From NCBI GenBank assembly GCA_027576995.1, contig JANBQC010000214.1, forward strand, positions 1 to 41,702: a stretch of 41,702 nt of DNA, read 5' to 3'. Each line of letters starts with the position of its first letter. Within the stretch, counting starts at the first letter, position 1. Below, piece by piece: positions 10,523 through 20,649 of this stretch. The DNA comes from Dimargaris cristalligena. Its lineage: Eukaryota > Kickxellomycota > Dimargaritomycetes > Dimargaritales > Dimargaritaceae. The position numbers and the translations under genes are program-made. Under the pieces are notes generated by a model, which was not told where the DNA came from, did no database searches, and saw only the letters and a list, made by a program, of their open reading frames with translations.

Positions 10523-12084
10523 TTAGGCCGTCACCGTCTCGTCCACCTTGGCCTTCTTATTAGCCTCGCCGTTGGTGGCAGCCTCAGCAGACTCGTCGGC
10601 TTCATTCGTCTCTGACGTCCGCTTAGCCTGTGGGGAACCGGGGGTCGATTCGCCGTGGATCTCGGCATGGAACTCACGCAGTAGCTGATCAACAGCATCG
10701 ATGGAACGGGGCCGGATGTCGGCGAGGGCCTTGATTTCGGCAGTGACCTTCTTGACCTCCTCGTCGGTGAGCGTCAGGCCCAGTTGCTGCACACGGTTCT
10801 TCACGGCGTTCCAGCCGGTCAGACGGTGACCAATGGACACGTACCGGGTCATGCCAAAGTCCTCGGGCTTCAGGATTTCGTAGGTGCTGGGGTTGTTGAG
10901 GATGGCCTTGGCGTGGATACCGGCCTTGTGGGTGAAGGCACAGTAGCCCGTCACGTAGTTGTTAAAGGGCACCTGGACCTCAACGGCGTCGGCGATCAGA
11001 TTCTCCACGTCGCGCAGCTTATGAAGCTTGTACTTGCCCATGACGTACTCGCGGTCGGTAGCGTACATGCGAGCCACCAGACCACCCAAGGGAGTGATAC
11101 CGTTGCGCTCACCGATACCAAGCACGGAAGTGTCAATGTGGGTGGCACCGGCCTCGAGGGCAGCGTGGGCATTGGCAATAGCGCAACCGGTATCGTTATG
11201 GAAATGGCACTCAATGTCGCAGGATACGACGCCGCGCAGGGTGCGGACCAGCTCAAATACCTGGTTGGGGGTGGCGCAGCCGACGGTGTCGGCAATACCC
11301 ACACGGTTCACACCCAGCTTGTCCACGGTCTTGTAGATACTGAGCAAATCGACCAGGTCAGACCGGAAGGAATCCTCGGTCGAAAAGCGGACTTCGAGAC
11401 CCTTGGACTTGATAAAGTTAATGACTTCGGTGGCCTGTTTGGCAATATAGTCCATGTCCTTGCCATGGGAGAATTCGCGGAGCAGCGACGAGGTACCGAT
11501 CACCACGTCGAGGCCGTCCACACCGGTTTCGACGGCGATGCGAGCGTCGTCCATATGGCAGCGGGTGTGGGTAAGGATCTTGGCCTTCAGACCGAGGTTG
11601 GCAATGGCGATACAGTCCAGGCGGGACTGCTCGGAAGCGGCCGGGGAGGTCAGCTCAAGGTATTCCACGCCAAAGTCGTCCAGGGCCTTGGCGATCTCGA
11701 TCTTCTTGGCGGTATCAAAGAAGGCATTGGCAAACTGCTCGCCCTCTAATAATCAAAAAGGGGGGAGAAACCAAGGGGGAGAGGGGAACACGTGAAACCA
11801 CGAAAAGAGAGGTTAATTAGGGAGGGTTTAGGAAACGGGGGGAGGGGCATATAGTCCAACTCTAAGTCGAGGAGAGGGCCACAATCAGGTGGGTCTGGGT
11901 GGAGAGGATCGGAGACCTGGATTGAACTGCAGCCAGAGTAGGAGTTGGTCTGCGGAACTCACGGGGGAGCATACTTACCGCGCAGGGTGGACTCGATAAT
12001 GGAGAAGTTGCTCACCCGACTGAGGAATTCGGAAGGAACATAGTGGGGGTTGAAGCTATGGGGTCCGCCGTTGGATTTGGTCAT
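10523..12084 (-). CDS. LYS20: Homocitrate synthase, alpha-aminoadipate lysine pathway
   Basis: Exon 1 is 12084-11979, exon 2 is 11745-10523; the 233-nt GT-AG intron falls in phase 1 inside STLR|EGEQ. The product is 442 residues. It condenses acetyl-CoA with 2-oxoglutarate to homocitrate, the committed step of fungal lysine synthesis. Visible family motifs: STLREGEQ (active-site Arg35), [23 protein letters not shown], the metal-binding HFHNDTG (His about 216 and 218), [13 protein letters not shown] and [11 protein letters not shown]. Family members are feedback-inhibited by lysine; whether this one is cannot be read here. After the catalytic core there is a 42-residue acidic/polar tail with KR and NKKAK clusters. 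Yeast Lys20 is nuclear, so a localisation role is possible. The start (TCACCATGA) is the only ATG in frame. Confidence 0.97.
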
Positions 12085-12510
12085 GGTGACAGTTAGGGGG
12101 TTGGTTGGGAGGGGGGAATAAAAGATAGATAGAGGTAGTGGTTTATCACACAACACAGTCACACCAAGGAAACGCAGATAAAGAAGAAACGAAGGTCAAT
12201 AGTATGTATAGCTTAATATGGAAGTATAATTAAGGGAGCCAACACATATACTAAAGATACGATGATGCAAGGAATGTAGAGTAGAGTATAGCGCGTATGG
12301 AACAAGAGAAAGGAGAGGAGGGCTGAGCACCAATATCCGTAGCGGCTGGGGTGGTTTTATATATTGGCGTATCGAGTGATTGGAAAGCAAAGGGAGAGAA
12401 AATAAAAGGAGAGGGTTGGTTGCTGCTATGACGCCGAATGGGTCACTAACCAAGCCGCTTCCCTTACTAATAAAGACCACTTTCCTCTTTTAAACATAGA
12501 TAAATAAATG

Positions 12511-12710
12511 TATGCGCATACAGGGCGAATAGGCGTGGCTGCTCTACCAGAGAGAACTGCCACCGTAGAGGGGAATATAGATGAGATTATTGGTGGACAC
12601 GGCTCTCGCGAAAAAAAAACTATATGCGCATATAAACTGCAAACTTACCCGCATAGACGGTGGTAGTGGCAAGGGATCCACTCAAAAGTACGTACAGTGT
12701 ATGCGCATAC
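12511..12710. promoter_or_regulatory. Cluster of ATGCGCAT palindromes upstream of LYS20
   Basis: Three perfect palindromes sit 430-630 bp upstream of the homocitrate synthase start codon: TATGCGCATA at 12511-12520, TATATGCGCATATA at 12621-12634 and GTATGCGCATAC at 12699-12710. A fourth ATGCGCAT core is at 14165-14172. I noticed no other copy in the window. Repeated palindromes in an upstream region suggest a dimeric DNA-binding protein; the protein and target gene are not known. Confidence 0.4.
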
Positions 12711-12759
12711 AAAGACTACTCCCGCCAAATGGAACTTTCGCTGAGATGGTAGTAGTAGT

Positions 12760-12780
12760 GGTGACCACTGATGGGTCACC
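12760..12780. repeat. Perfect 7-bp inverted repeat GGTGACC/GGTCACC
   Basis: GGTGACC (12760-12766) and GGTCACC (12774-12780) form an inverted repeat with a 7-base spacer, 50 bp from the last palindrome of the upstream cluster. It could be a dimer binding site or chance. Confidence 0.35.
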
Positions 12781-13505
12781 AGCGGAACTCAGCCAATCGT
12801 GGCCGACTTCCCCTGTTCTTTGCCCTCCAGAGTAAAACCAGGCCTAAAAGAACAGAGATGGTGGATATTATAATAATAATCATAATATAATACCAACGGG
12901 TTGAGGGAGATGAATCGATGTGCTCTCTACTATGTTACTCGACAACCTCCTCTGTTGGCTTAACGCATCGGGCGCTTTTATTTAATAAATACTTCAATCT
13001 CAACTCAGCTCAACTCAACTCACCGCACCGGCTTACCCCACGCTATGGTACATCTTCACTTATCAACCAACCCCACATACTGTAGGCATCTCATACGTAA
13101 TATAATCTATACATCGCAGAGCCACACACACCCAGCCCGCTTATCACCTAATTCACCTACTGTACCTGGCGCTCCAATGCACGTGCACTCTAGTGTCTCC
13201 GGAAATGAAATGAAGTGCGTGAAATTAGATCATTGCCTTTCTCGGCCAGCCATTCCAATTGCCCGCCTTGCTTAGATGGGGAAATACACTGGCGCTTTAC
13301 CCCATCTCCCTTTATAGGCCCCTACGAACAATCCTGTACAAGGTCAGAAATGTAAAATGGATGGGCAAGTACGTAGTATAATTACTTCTCGCTTACACAA
13401 TTGGCTGCTTCAAACGGACGGACGGTATGTCATACAAGCTAGATTGAATTCTTCACGTTATTATTGTAAAAAATACACAGACAATAGCGACTGACTAGGT
13501 TACAT

Positions 13506-13802
13506 TTAATACGGCCAAAGTTTCTTGGCTCTTTCCACGGGGGTGTTCTTTGGTTCGCCTACATTGTATTCCCCCGTCCGCTGTACCTCTCGGGCGAGTT
13601 GAACCACCCGCCGCCCTTCTCCATATATCTCTGGGCTGTGAATGGTACTTGCTAATAATAGGAATTTCCGCCTCTTGCTGTCCTTTTCCTTCCCTCCTTC
13701 GGATGTATTATTTATACCTGTATGCATCGCTACGGCTATTATTGATCTACCCCCTCTTTGTCCTCCTTGCCCTTCGTTCGCCTGCTGTGCTCCAGTCGCC
13801 AT
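13506..13802 (-). CDS. Candidate 98-residue ORF, unrecognised
   Basis: ATG at 13802 in an AAAATGG context, ending in TAA. The N-terminus is Gly/Gln-rich, followed by a Lys/Arg cluster (KEKDSKRRK). The C-terminal 45 residues (for example VVQLAREVQRTGEYNVGEP, ending KKLWPY) look like a charged, ordered domain rather than low complexity. A second frame of the same stretch is also protein-like, and a GT-AG split is possible near 13660, so the gene model is doubtful. I recognise no family. It stands alone in a long gene-poor region. Confidence 0.2.
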   Translation of the reverse strand: MATGAQQANEGQGGQRGGRSIIAVAMHTGINNTSEGGKEKDSKRRKFLLLASTIHSPEIYGEGRRVVQLAREVQRTGEYNVGEPKNTPVERAKKLWPY

Positions 13803-14295
13803 TTTCTAATCGAGCAGACATTGGTCAAAGCTCCGCTAAAGAGGGCAACGTCATGCTTGCAAACCTACTAATCGACCAACCATTTATAGTGTGGATCGTC
13901 ACAATCGACCAAACCCCTGTTGGCATGTATGTCCTTTGCTCTCTCGCTTCGTAAAAATGCCAGCCTACCTAATTATCCGATTTCCGCACTACATCTTGGC
14001 TACCGAAAGTATACTCCCCAACCGTACCATGCGATACATCGCCAATAGTAACTAAAGCAATAACGATATTGTAATTTGTGGGCCGCTGGGGTGTGGCCAA
14101 AGATATCTTAAATCAATAGATACGTGTGACGAATCCGCTTTTTATATGTTTACATCCACAGCGTATGCGCATGCATAAGTTTTATCTATGCGGGGACCCT
14201 CTCTCTCCTCACTGATTTGTCCGGCCGGTGTTACTTACTAAAACCCGTTTGCCACCTAATGTAGCCGCCACCATGCTTGGTAATTTCTTGTTCAT

Positions 14296-14552
14296 CTACT
14301 ACTACTACTACTACTACTTACTACTACTCTATACTACTTAATATTTTCATTATATAGCTGTGGCTGGGTCTCCTCCGCTTCGCCATACTATACAATACTA
14401 TGCTACAGTATACTGCCGTGACGCCCATTATTTATTTGCCTTGTTATACTTAACCACGCGCCGTGCTCTTCCTTTCACTTCTTATCCCCCCACCTAACCA
14501 GCCAGCCCTTCCTTCCTTCCTTCCTTTACACTTATTATTATTATTATTATTA
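14296..14552. repeat. Three adjacent microsatellites
   Basis: A (CTA)n run of about eight units at 14296-14318 with degenerate copies to 14340, a (CTTC)n run at about 14507-14527, and a (TTA)n run at 14531-14552. Simple repeats in a pyrimidine-rich intergenic stretch; no further function is visible. Confidence 0.85.
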
Positions 14553-15383
14553 CGTGCATTGGCGAACCATTGTTACGCCCGAATGGTCGGATTTCTTCGT
14601 TGCCATAATTGTTGTTCTGTTATACTCCCCCGTTTGTCCTCGCCGCGACCAAAAATATATGCGTTCTACCCCCCCCTCTCTCTCCCCATAGCGCCGGTTA
14701 AATAGAACACCCTTTCCCCCCTGTTTTCGCTATGCAGCTATCCTTGTACTACACATACGCTACTTTTATTTTCTGTCCTACTCTTCTCCGTTTTTTTTCG
14801 GTGCTTGTACCTATATTGTGTCTTTTGCCATAACAAAATTCCTTTCCGTCCCTAAACTCCTGTTTTAGTCAGCTTGTACCTGCCGGTCGCTCACTCCCAT
14901 TTCGAACCCATTTACCCATCCCTCATTCCTTTTCGCCCTCCACCTACCTCATCGTGTCGACATAGACCATTGCCCTTTCGGCGGCTACCTACAGTCGATG
15001 CCCTGCGACCAGCTTTGTCGATATTGCCTAGGCTCTCGCTTATCTACCCACTGAGGCTACACTGCCTCATAGCTTATAGGTATACCACTCGTGCTGTTTA
15101 CACTTTAGAGCGCCCCTTTACTCAACGGCGGTTTTTTTTTAATATTCCAAAAGCAGCCTTTTAAAAGTCAGCCTGCTTTCCCCTTTAGGACTTCCCACGC
15201 CAAGTGCACTCTCTCCCTTTCCTCTGCATACGGCGAAAAGTAGGGTCATATTGATACCCTAATTATAGCGCTATTGCCATTCACTCCCCTTATTGTTTAA
15301 TCTGCCCCAGCCGCCATTGCCACGTGAGCTCGGCTGTTTCAAAAGGGGACTACTACTAAGCTCGCCACAAACAAATTGCCACC

Positions 15384-16680
15384 ATGACCATCATTTCCCG
15401 CTGGTTTGTCGCCAAAAGTCGCAAAGTGACTTTTAAGGTGCATATCGAGCTTCTCGAACTCATCAATATCCCTTTAGTTAGCGGTATCTTCTATGCCAAG
15501 TGGAAACTCAAGAACGGTGTTTCTGCCAGTGGCTGCACTTCCAGGTAGGTTGGTCATTTCTACTAACTATTATTTAATATCCACCATTGCCCTTTCCTCA
15601 GGTGTTCTGTGCCATTTCCTTCCTACCACCTTTCCTTAGCGGCGGTTGTCTGTCCCCGCCGCACCCCGGCCCCGGTCCCTATGGGCCCAGCTGAAATGGG
15701 GTGGTTTTTTGCTGACCTACAGTAATGGCAGGAGTGGAGGAGGGAGGGGGCCGTGGCCCGGTCCTCGATTCATGGAATTGAGGATTCCTTCTTATCTCAC
15801 CCATCATACTTAACCCCTCCCCTATTAAGTCTCCCACTAATACTAACCACCCTGTTTCTCTTTTTCTTTATCTTTTCCAGGGCCCCGATTTCCGAGCACC
15901 GCGTCGAGTGGGACCATATCATATCCAAGCAAATGGAACTGGTCGTTGGTAAGGACGGTGTATTAAGTCCCTGTGAACTACACCTTGCCATCAAGCAAGT
16001 TATGAACCAAGAAAAGCCGCGTAACCTAGGCGTGCTGGTCCTTAACCTGGCCGAGTACGCCAAGGAAGGCGAAGTAACGCGGCGTTACTTACTCCAGGAA
16101 TCCAAATCCAACTCCACCCTGAAAATTACCATCCGGATGGACCAAATAGAGGGCGACGTGCCTTTCAAAACCCCATGTCTAAAGAAGCCCCAGTTGCCCA
16201 CCACCCTGGCCGATCTTTCGCCTTCCTGCGAGTCCACCAAACTAAACTCCAAAAATCGGTCCATCTACGATAATATTCATTACCCGTCCGACCCTCTGGG
16301 TCCCATCAAAAATCCGTCAAACTCTTATCTGGTAGGTATCCCATTTTACCCTAAATGCTCGCTATCCTTGTTTTGTTATAACTAGAGTGACCCTTACGTT
16401 TCATTCACTGTCTAGGGGGTTCCTAATGTGACAGCAGCCGCTCCGCCATATATATATATATATATAATACCATTACTAACTTGCCTTGTCACCTCTACTT
16501 ATATATTCGTTTTAATCGGATATCTATTTCTTATCACCATTGGTCATACACCAGCCTTTGGCCGCTGATGGAACCCTCATCGATCCCAATGAAGAGCCCA
16601 CCTTGGATATAATGAATGAGATATTTTTCCCCTCGTCTAATCATGCCCACGCGCCGTCTCCCTCCCCAACAGTAATCTGA
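15384..16680 (+). CDS. NT-C2 (EEIG1/EHBP1-type) domain protein, three exons
   Basis: Exons 15384-15544, 15881-16331 and 16555-16680; all junctions are GT-AG and in phase, giving 245 residues. The ATG lies in an optimal GCCACCATGA context. The N-terminus (SRKVTFKVHIELLELINIP, then GIFYAKWKLK) opens the N-terminal C2 domain of EEIG1/EHBP1 proteins. It continues with APISEHRVEWD, GVLSPCELHLAIKQV, LGVLVLNLAEYAK and TRRYLLQESKSNSTLKITI, covering residues 10 to about 155. After a Pro/Ser-rich linker, exon 3 encodes a short conserved-looking LDIMNEIF helix. NT-C2 domains link membranes to Rab or actin partners in animals; the fungal versions are mostly uncharacterised. No membrane segment is present. 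The first intron (336 nt) is the largest. Confidence 0.9.
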
Positions 16681-17285
16681 CCCTCGTTAGCAGTGGTTCT
16701 TAACTATTGATACCTCTACCAGAGTGCGACTGCAATAATAGTTTAATGGCGCTTCGCCACCCAGTCCCCTGAAAACGCGCCTCCGTCCCCCACTTTTAAA
16801 ACTTGGGTACCCCATTTCTTAGCTGATCAATTTCGTGCTGATTTGGGTCGGGCGGTAAATTTACCATCCCTATGAATGGGGTGTTAGTCCGCCGAACAGC
16901 TCACTGTTCGCCTAACCTCTGTAGCCCGTGCCCATCTCCAGCTGCCCAACCCACTTCTAAATATGCGTCACTCCTCCGAAGATCCCTTATATAGCCAACA
17001 ACTCTGGCCCATCTCGGCCAGCCCTTTTCGGCTCTTTCGAGCCATAAGGAATGTATTTCTAATTAGTTATTATATCAATATCCACCCATCTGTTTATAGT
17101 CATTCCAGTTTAATGTAACTAGTCCATTTTCTTTCGTAATACCCGTGAACAGTTTTATACCTCTAAATGGTTAGTAAATATTCACTTCATTTATCCAAAA
17201 TTATGGGAGAAGGGAGTAAGTAGTATTCAGACCCGCTCAAAGTACACCAAAAATGCCAAGAACCCACCAATGCGAGATAACCAAT
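16681..17285. other. Convergent intergenic spacer with two hairpins
   Basis: Lies between the stop codons of the NT-C2 gene (plus) and the coiled-coil gene (minus). It holds a hairpin of GAACAG (16894-16899), loop CTCA, CTGTTC (16904-16909), extended by GTTAG (16883-16887) and CTAAC (16912-16916), and a second of GGCTC (17030-17034), loop TTTC, GAGCC (17039-17043). They may be 3'-end or RNA structures; no RNA gene family is recognised. Confidence 0.45.
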
Positions 17286-17726
17286 CTATTGTTGCTGTTG
17301 CCCCAGTTCCTGTAACTGTTTGGCTTGATTATCATAGGCATCACACAAATGTCCCAACCGGTACTTTAGTTTCCCGTTTTCGGTTTTCAAGTCGACAATT
17401 TCCTGGCGGAGCTGGGCCACCACTTCCGAATTCTCCGAGTCCTCGGTAGTTGAGTTAGTAGCAGTCGGGATACCTTCAGTGGGCGTGTTAGCCTGGGAGG
17501 AGGAGGAGGCGGAGGGGTTCTTCGTCTCCGTCGCTTCCTCAGCCGAGTCCACTTCCATGGCCGTTGAGGTGGGGTTGTTGGGAACGGTGGTATCGGCGGC
17601 AACGGCTGTGGGGGCGGTGGACGAGGAGGTCCGGTGGACGTTAATCAGGTCAACGATACCCTGGAGTTCTAGAACTTGGGCCCGAAGGCCGGAAATGGCA
17701 GTCTCGATCTCAGGAACCTGGGTCAT
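17286..17726 (-). CDS. Small coiled-coil protein, unrecognised
   Basis: 146 residues from the ATG at 17726 (context CCACCATGA). The frame is open further upstream to an ATG at 17879, but that extension is a hydrophobic, low-complexity stretch with a poor start context and is more likely 5' UTR. Residues 5-28 (EIETAISGLRAQVLELQGIV) and 102-146 (LRQEIVDLKTENGKLKYRL onward) show heptad spacing of hydrophobic residues, giving two short coiled coils separated by a Ser/Thr/Glu-rich disordered linker. The end is poly-Gln (LGQQQQ). No catalytic motif is seen. The pattern suits a small scaffold or assembly subunit, but I cannot name a family. Its stop codon faces that of the NT-C2 gene. Confidence 0.65.
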   Translation of the reverse strand: MTQVPEIETAISGLRAQVLELQGIVDLINVHRTSSSTAPTAVAADTTVPNNPTSTAMEVDSAEEATETKNPSASSSSQANTPTEGIPTATNSTTEDSENSEVVAQLRQEIVDLKTENGKLKYRLGHLCDAYDNQAKQLQELGQQQQ

Positions 17727-18426
17727 GGTGGTGGGTGGGGAGATAGCAATGTATAATAAAAGAGCAAAATGTAGGTAAATGTAAGAGACGATGAGCACAC
17801 ACACACTTGACGAAAAAATATGAAGTGGAAGGAGCGTGGGGTGAGGACTACTCAAGAAGCGGCCTAGGCTAGGTGGCATAGTGTCAATACTAGCGGAAGT
17901 TGCTATTGGTTGGAATCATCGCTGGGCTTTAGTGTTAGGTTGATTGATGGTAGAAATGGTAGGAAATAGCAGGACAGTGTAAAAAATGGAGGCAGTCGAA
18001 TTTCCCACCGCCATTGGATAAAAGAATGCCACTGTTAAAGCAGCATGTAACTAATTCAATCTCCGCTATTATTGATATTTGACGTCATGTATGTGGACTA
18101 GCGAGTGTAGCAAGCAAATCAAACGCTTGATCTCAGTTTTAAGTTACCAAGCAAATATCTGTTATTCCGCCTCATTAACCTCTCTCTACTCTTCACAAAT
18201 ATCCGAATTGAACAAACATTATTAGGAGGTGATAACATTATGATATACAAGTATATTTCCCGAGTTTGACATACATGTCAGGTCGACTAGAGGCGTTGAA
18301 TGCGAAAAACAAGTAAATGCGATATACTGTAGCGACCCATTAAATAATGAAATGTGCGTTGGTTATTGACAAAATCAGTTGTCAGCTGCCCGATATCCAA
18401 ACCCGGACGAAAGCCCACTAAACACA
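17727..18426. other. Intergenic: coiled-coil gene promoter and fungalysin 3' flank
   Basis: No gene recognised. A (CA)5 run at 17797-17806 lies in the putative 5' UTR of the coiled-coil gene. The remainder is AT-rich and leads to the 3' end of the broken fungalysin. Confidence 0.45.
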
Positions 18427-20649
18427 TTAGATGTCACACCCGGACGGCACAGCGTAACTATTGATCCGAATGCCCAACGCATTCGTAGCCCGGGTTCCCA
18501 GTCCCCGTTTCGCAAACCCGCGCCAAATGGCACACCTATATTTCCCACCATCAATTGCCTCCTCTGCCTGCACCAGCGCGTCCCGCGCGGTTAAAAACGT
18601 TGGCGCACACGGCTGAATTTTCAGTCCGCCCAAAATATACTTAAACATCAGCACGTTCCCTTTTACCGACGCCACTTGATTCAAATTGGATTCAAACCCC
18701 GCGGCCTCCACCACATTCCACAGCACCTCATAGAGCATGGTGGCCCACACTTCGCCCGCCAAATGTTCTTCCCACCACGCCGGGTAGTTGAGGTAGCTGT
18801 AGCGGTGGGGGTTCATTTCATCCGAGGTGGAATACAGTTTGGACCGGATGCCTTCGCTAGACCCCGAGGCGTACGCCCCAATGGGATAATTGGTGAACCG
18901 GGTGTCCGAGGCTTTGAGCTTGAACAGGAGGGCGAAGAAATCGCTCCAGCCTTCGCCCAGACCTTTGGCTTCGCCGACGGCGAGACAGTTGCTGTTGTCT
19001 GCGCCGCCCGTCAGACGCGTCGTGACGCCGTGGCTGTACTCGTGGATGATGAGGTCCGAGTCGAAGTCGCCGTCGCGTTTGGGGTTGGTGCGGGTGTAGG
19101 GGTCGATTTTCATCATGGGATGAACGCCGTCGGGTGGGCAGTAGAAGGACGAGTTATTGGTCCTAAATCAGGGGGGAAACAGGGGATGTAGTATAGACCA
19201 TGGGAGAGATGACCAGGTCGAAAGGAAATACTAGTATCAAAAAGGGTTAGTCTTTCGTGATTCTGCGGGCACAGGGTCCTTCATCCCATTCAATCTCCAA
19301 CCACGGTCCAGCCAATTATCTGTTAAGCTACACCAGATCAAGCACATCAGAATATACATATAAAAAGCCGTTTCACACACACATACTTACTTATCTCCGC
19401 TCTGGGCCATCGCAATCATCGCGTCACTCCTCTTACCCCCCTTATCGAAATTATTATCCTGGAAATTACCGGCCGTTTACGTAAACCCGTAGTGGTAAAA
19501 TACATCATGGGCCATGTTAGTCCAATAGAACAAATTCACCACTGCCGCGTCCTGGTACCCCGTCGGATGCTTGGCCAAATCCACGGGAAAGTCAAATACG
19601 CGGTTACCGCCACCGGACGGTCGTTTCTTAGCGGCCCAATTTCCGTCGCCCGCGACATCCGCTTGGGCGTACACGTTATTGCCCCGGGTTTCATTGATGG
19701 CCTTTTCGAACTGATTGTCGTGCTAGCCGTAGGGGGACGCGGTGCGGCTATAGGGGTCAACTAGCCGGCTGCGGGTGCCGGCGAGGGGACTGCCGTAGCC
19801 CAAAGGGAAGACGTGGTACGTGGCGTGCGATTTCCAACTGACGAGCGCGATGAGTTGGCCGGTTCGGCGGGAGACGTGGCCGTTGACCCAGTCGTTGGGG
19901 GTACGCACGGAAATTTCCCAGACCGCTTCGAGGTCGCCGGATGGGCTGATGATATGGGTGCGAAGGGCTTGGGTCTCGCCGAGGGTACCGGGGATACGGT
20001 GGAATACGTGGGAAGGGGAAGGACCAGCTAGCCTATCCGACCCAGGCTTATTACCGAAGTTTCGGTCCCTGGTCGTGGAAGCATTCCCCAGAAATGATGA
20101 ACCACCCCTATTCGCCTTGGGGGGATGGCCCAAATGAGTTAGCACCGTATAGACGGCATCCAGGGGATTAACCTCCGCTGATATAAAGCCCAGCTCCGCT
20201 TCGCTGGAAGTTTCCGTATCGGTAATCGGGTGCTGGCCACTGGGAGCATTTAGGAATATCGAGCCGTAGGACAGGATACTGCCGTCGGGTCCGATATTGA
20301 CATTCATGTTGGCATTACTAATTTCCTCCCCATGGTGCAGCTGGCGCAGGTAAACGTGGGTGAGTCCCGTATTGGTGTCAGTATGGTGACTCTTGACCAC
20401 CACCTCGTCTTGCGGTAGTCTGTACTGGTCTGCAGCAAATTGGATGGCCCGGGTCATGAGCTCAACGGGTACGAACGAGCCGCCGGGGGAAGTGGTGACC
20501 AGGGAGTCAATTTCGGGTGGGTTGATGATAAATACCGCATGCTGTAGGGTAGGGGTAAAATACAGGTTGGTGGAATTAGTTGCCCGAGCGACAGGCGCTA
20601 CTGCACCCATAGCCAGACAGGCAAGAGCTAGAATTCCGATGGCCCGCAT
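18427..20649 (-). pseudogene. Fungalysin (M36) copy A, broken by two nonsense codons
   Basis: Exon 1 20649-19391, intron of 228 nt, exon 2 19162-18427; read through, 664 residues. A signal peptide (MRAIGILALACLAMGAVA) and the fungalysin propeptide (HVYLRQLHHGEEISNANMN) are intact. The frame is stopped by TAG at 19725-19723 (codon 309), where both sister genes have Trp (GWHD), and by TAA at 19479-19477 (codon 391), where copy B has Glu (GFTESAGNFQ). Each is one substitution from a sense codon. There is no frameshift, both splice sites are good, and the metalloprotease motifs remain: HEYSH (460-464) and the downstream zinc-ligand Glu in GEAKGLGEGWSD. As it stands the product would be a secreted propeptide without the protease. 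Recent inactivation is the simplest reading; sequencing error or readthrough are alternatives. Confidence 0.92.

Larger units (their letters stand above)
12085..15383. other. Gene-poor 3.3-kb intergenic region
   Basis: Lies upstream of both homocitrate synthase (minus) and the NT-C2 gene (plus). It contains the four ATGCGCAT palindromes, an inverted repeat at 12760-12780, a (CAACT)-like tract at about 13000-13022, microsatellites around 14296-14552 and long pyrimidine-rich stretches (14440-15170). Apart from the weak candidate at 13506-13802, no ORF looks coding. The plus-strand ORFs at 13550-13954, 14463-14705 and 14874-15164 have low-complexity, Pro/Leu/Ser-rich translations typical of non-coding pyrimidine tracts. 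Confidence 0.5.

Noticed and set aside
10784..11749. Plus-strand ORF of 321 codons opposite homocitrate synthase
   Set aside because: Antisense artefact of a GC-rich coding region; the minus strand is unmistakably homocitrate synthase.
14296..14340. CTA-repeat tract as a CRISPR-like or satellite array
   Set aside because: It is a plain trinucleotide microsatellite with no spacers in a eukaryotic intergenic region.
19391..20649. Reassigned stop codons (TAG and TAA read as amino acids) to explain fungalysin A
   Set aside because: Other genes in the window end with TAG or TAA where their families end (nitrobindin-like TAG, Rap1GAP TAG, aldehyde dehydrogenase TAA, homocitrate synthase TAA), so the standard code applies.
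19391..20649. Introns removing the two in-frame stops of fungalysin A
   Set aside because: The sequence on both sides of each stop aligns without gaps to copies B and C; removing it would delete conserved residues, and no suitable splice pair surrounds either stop.
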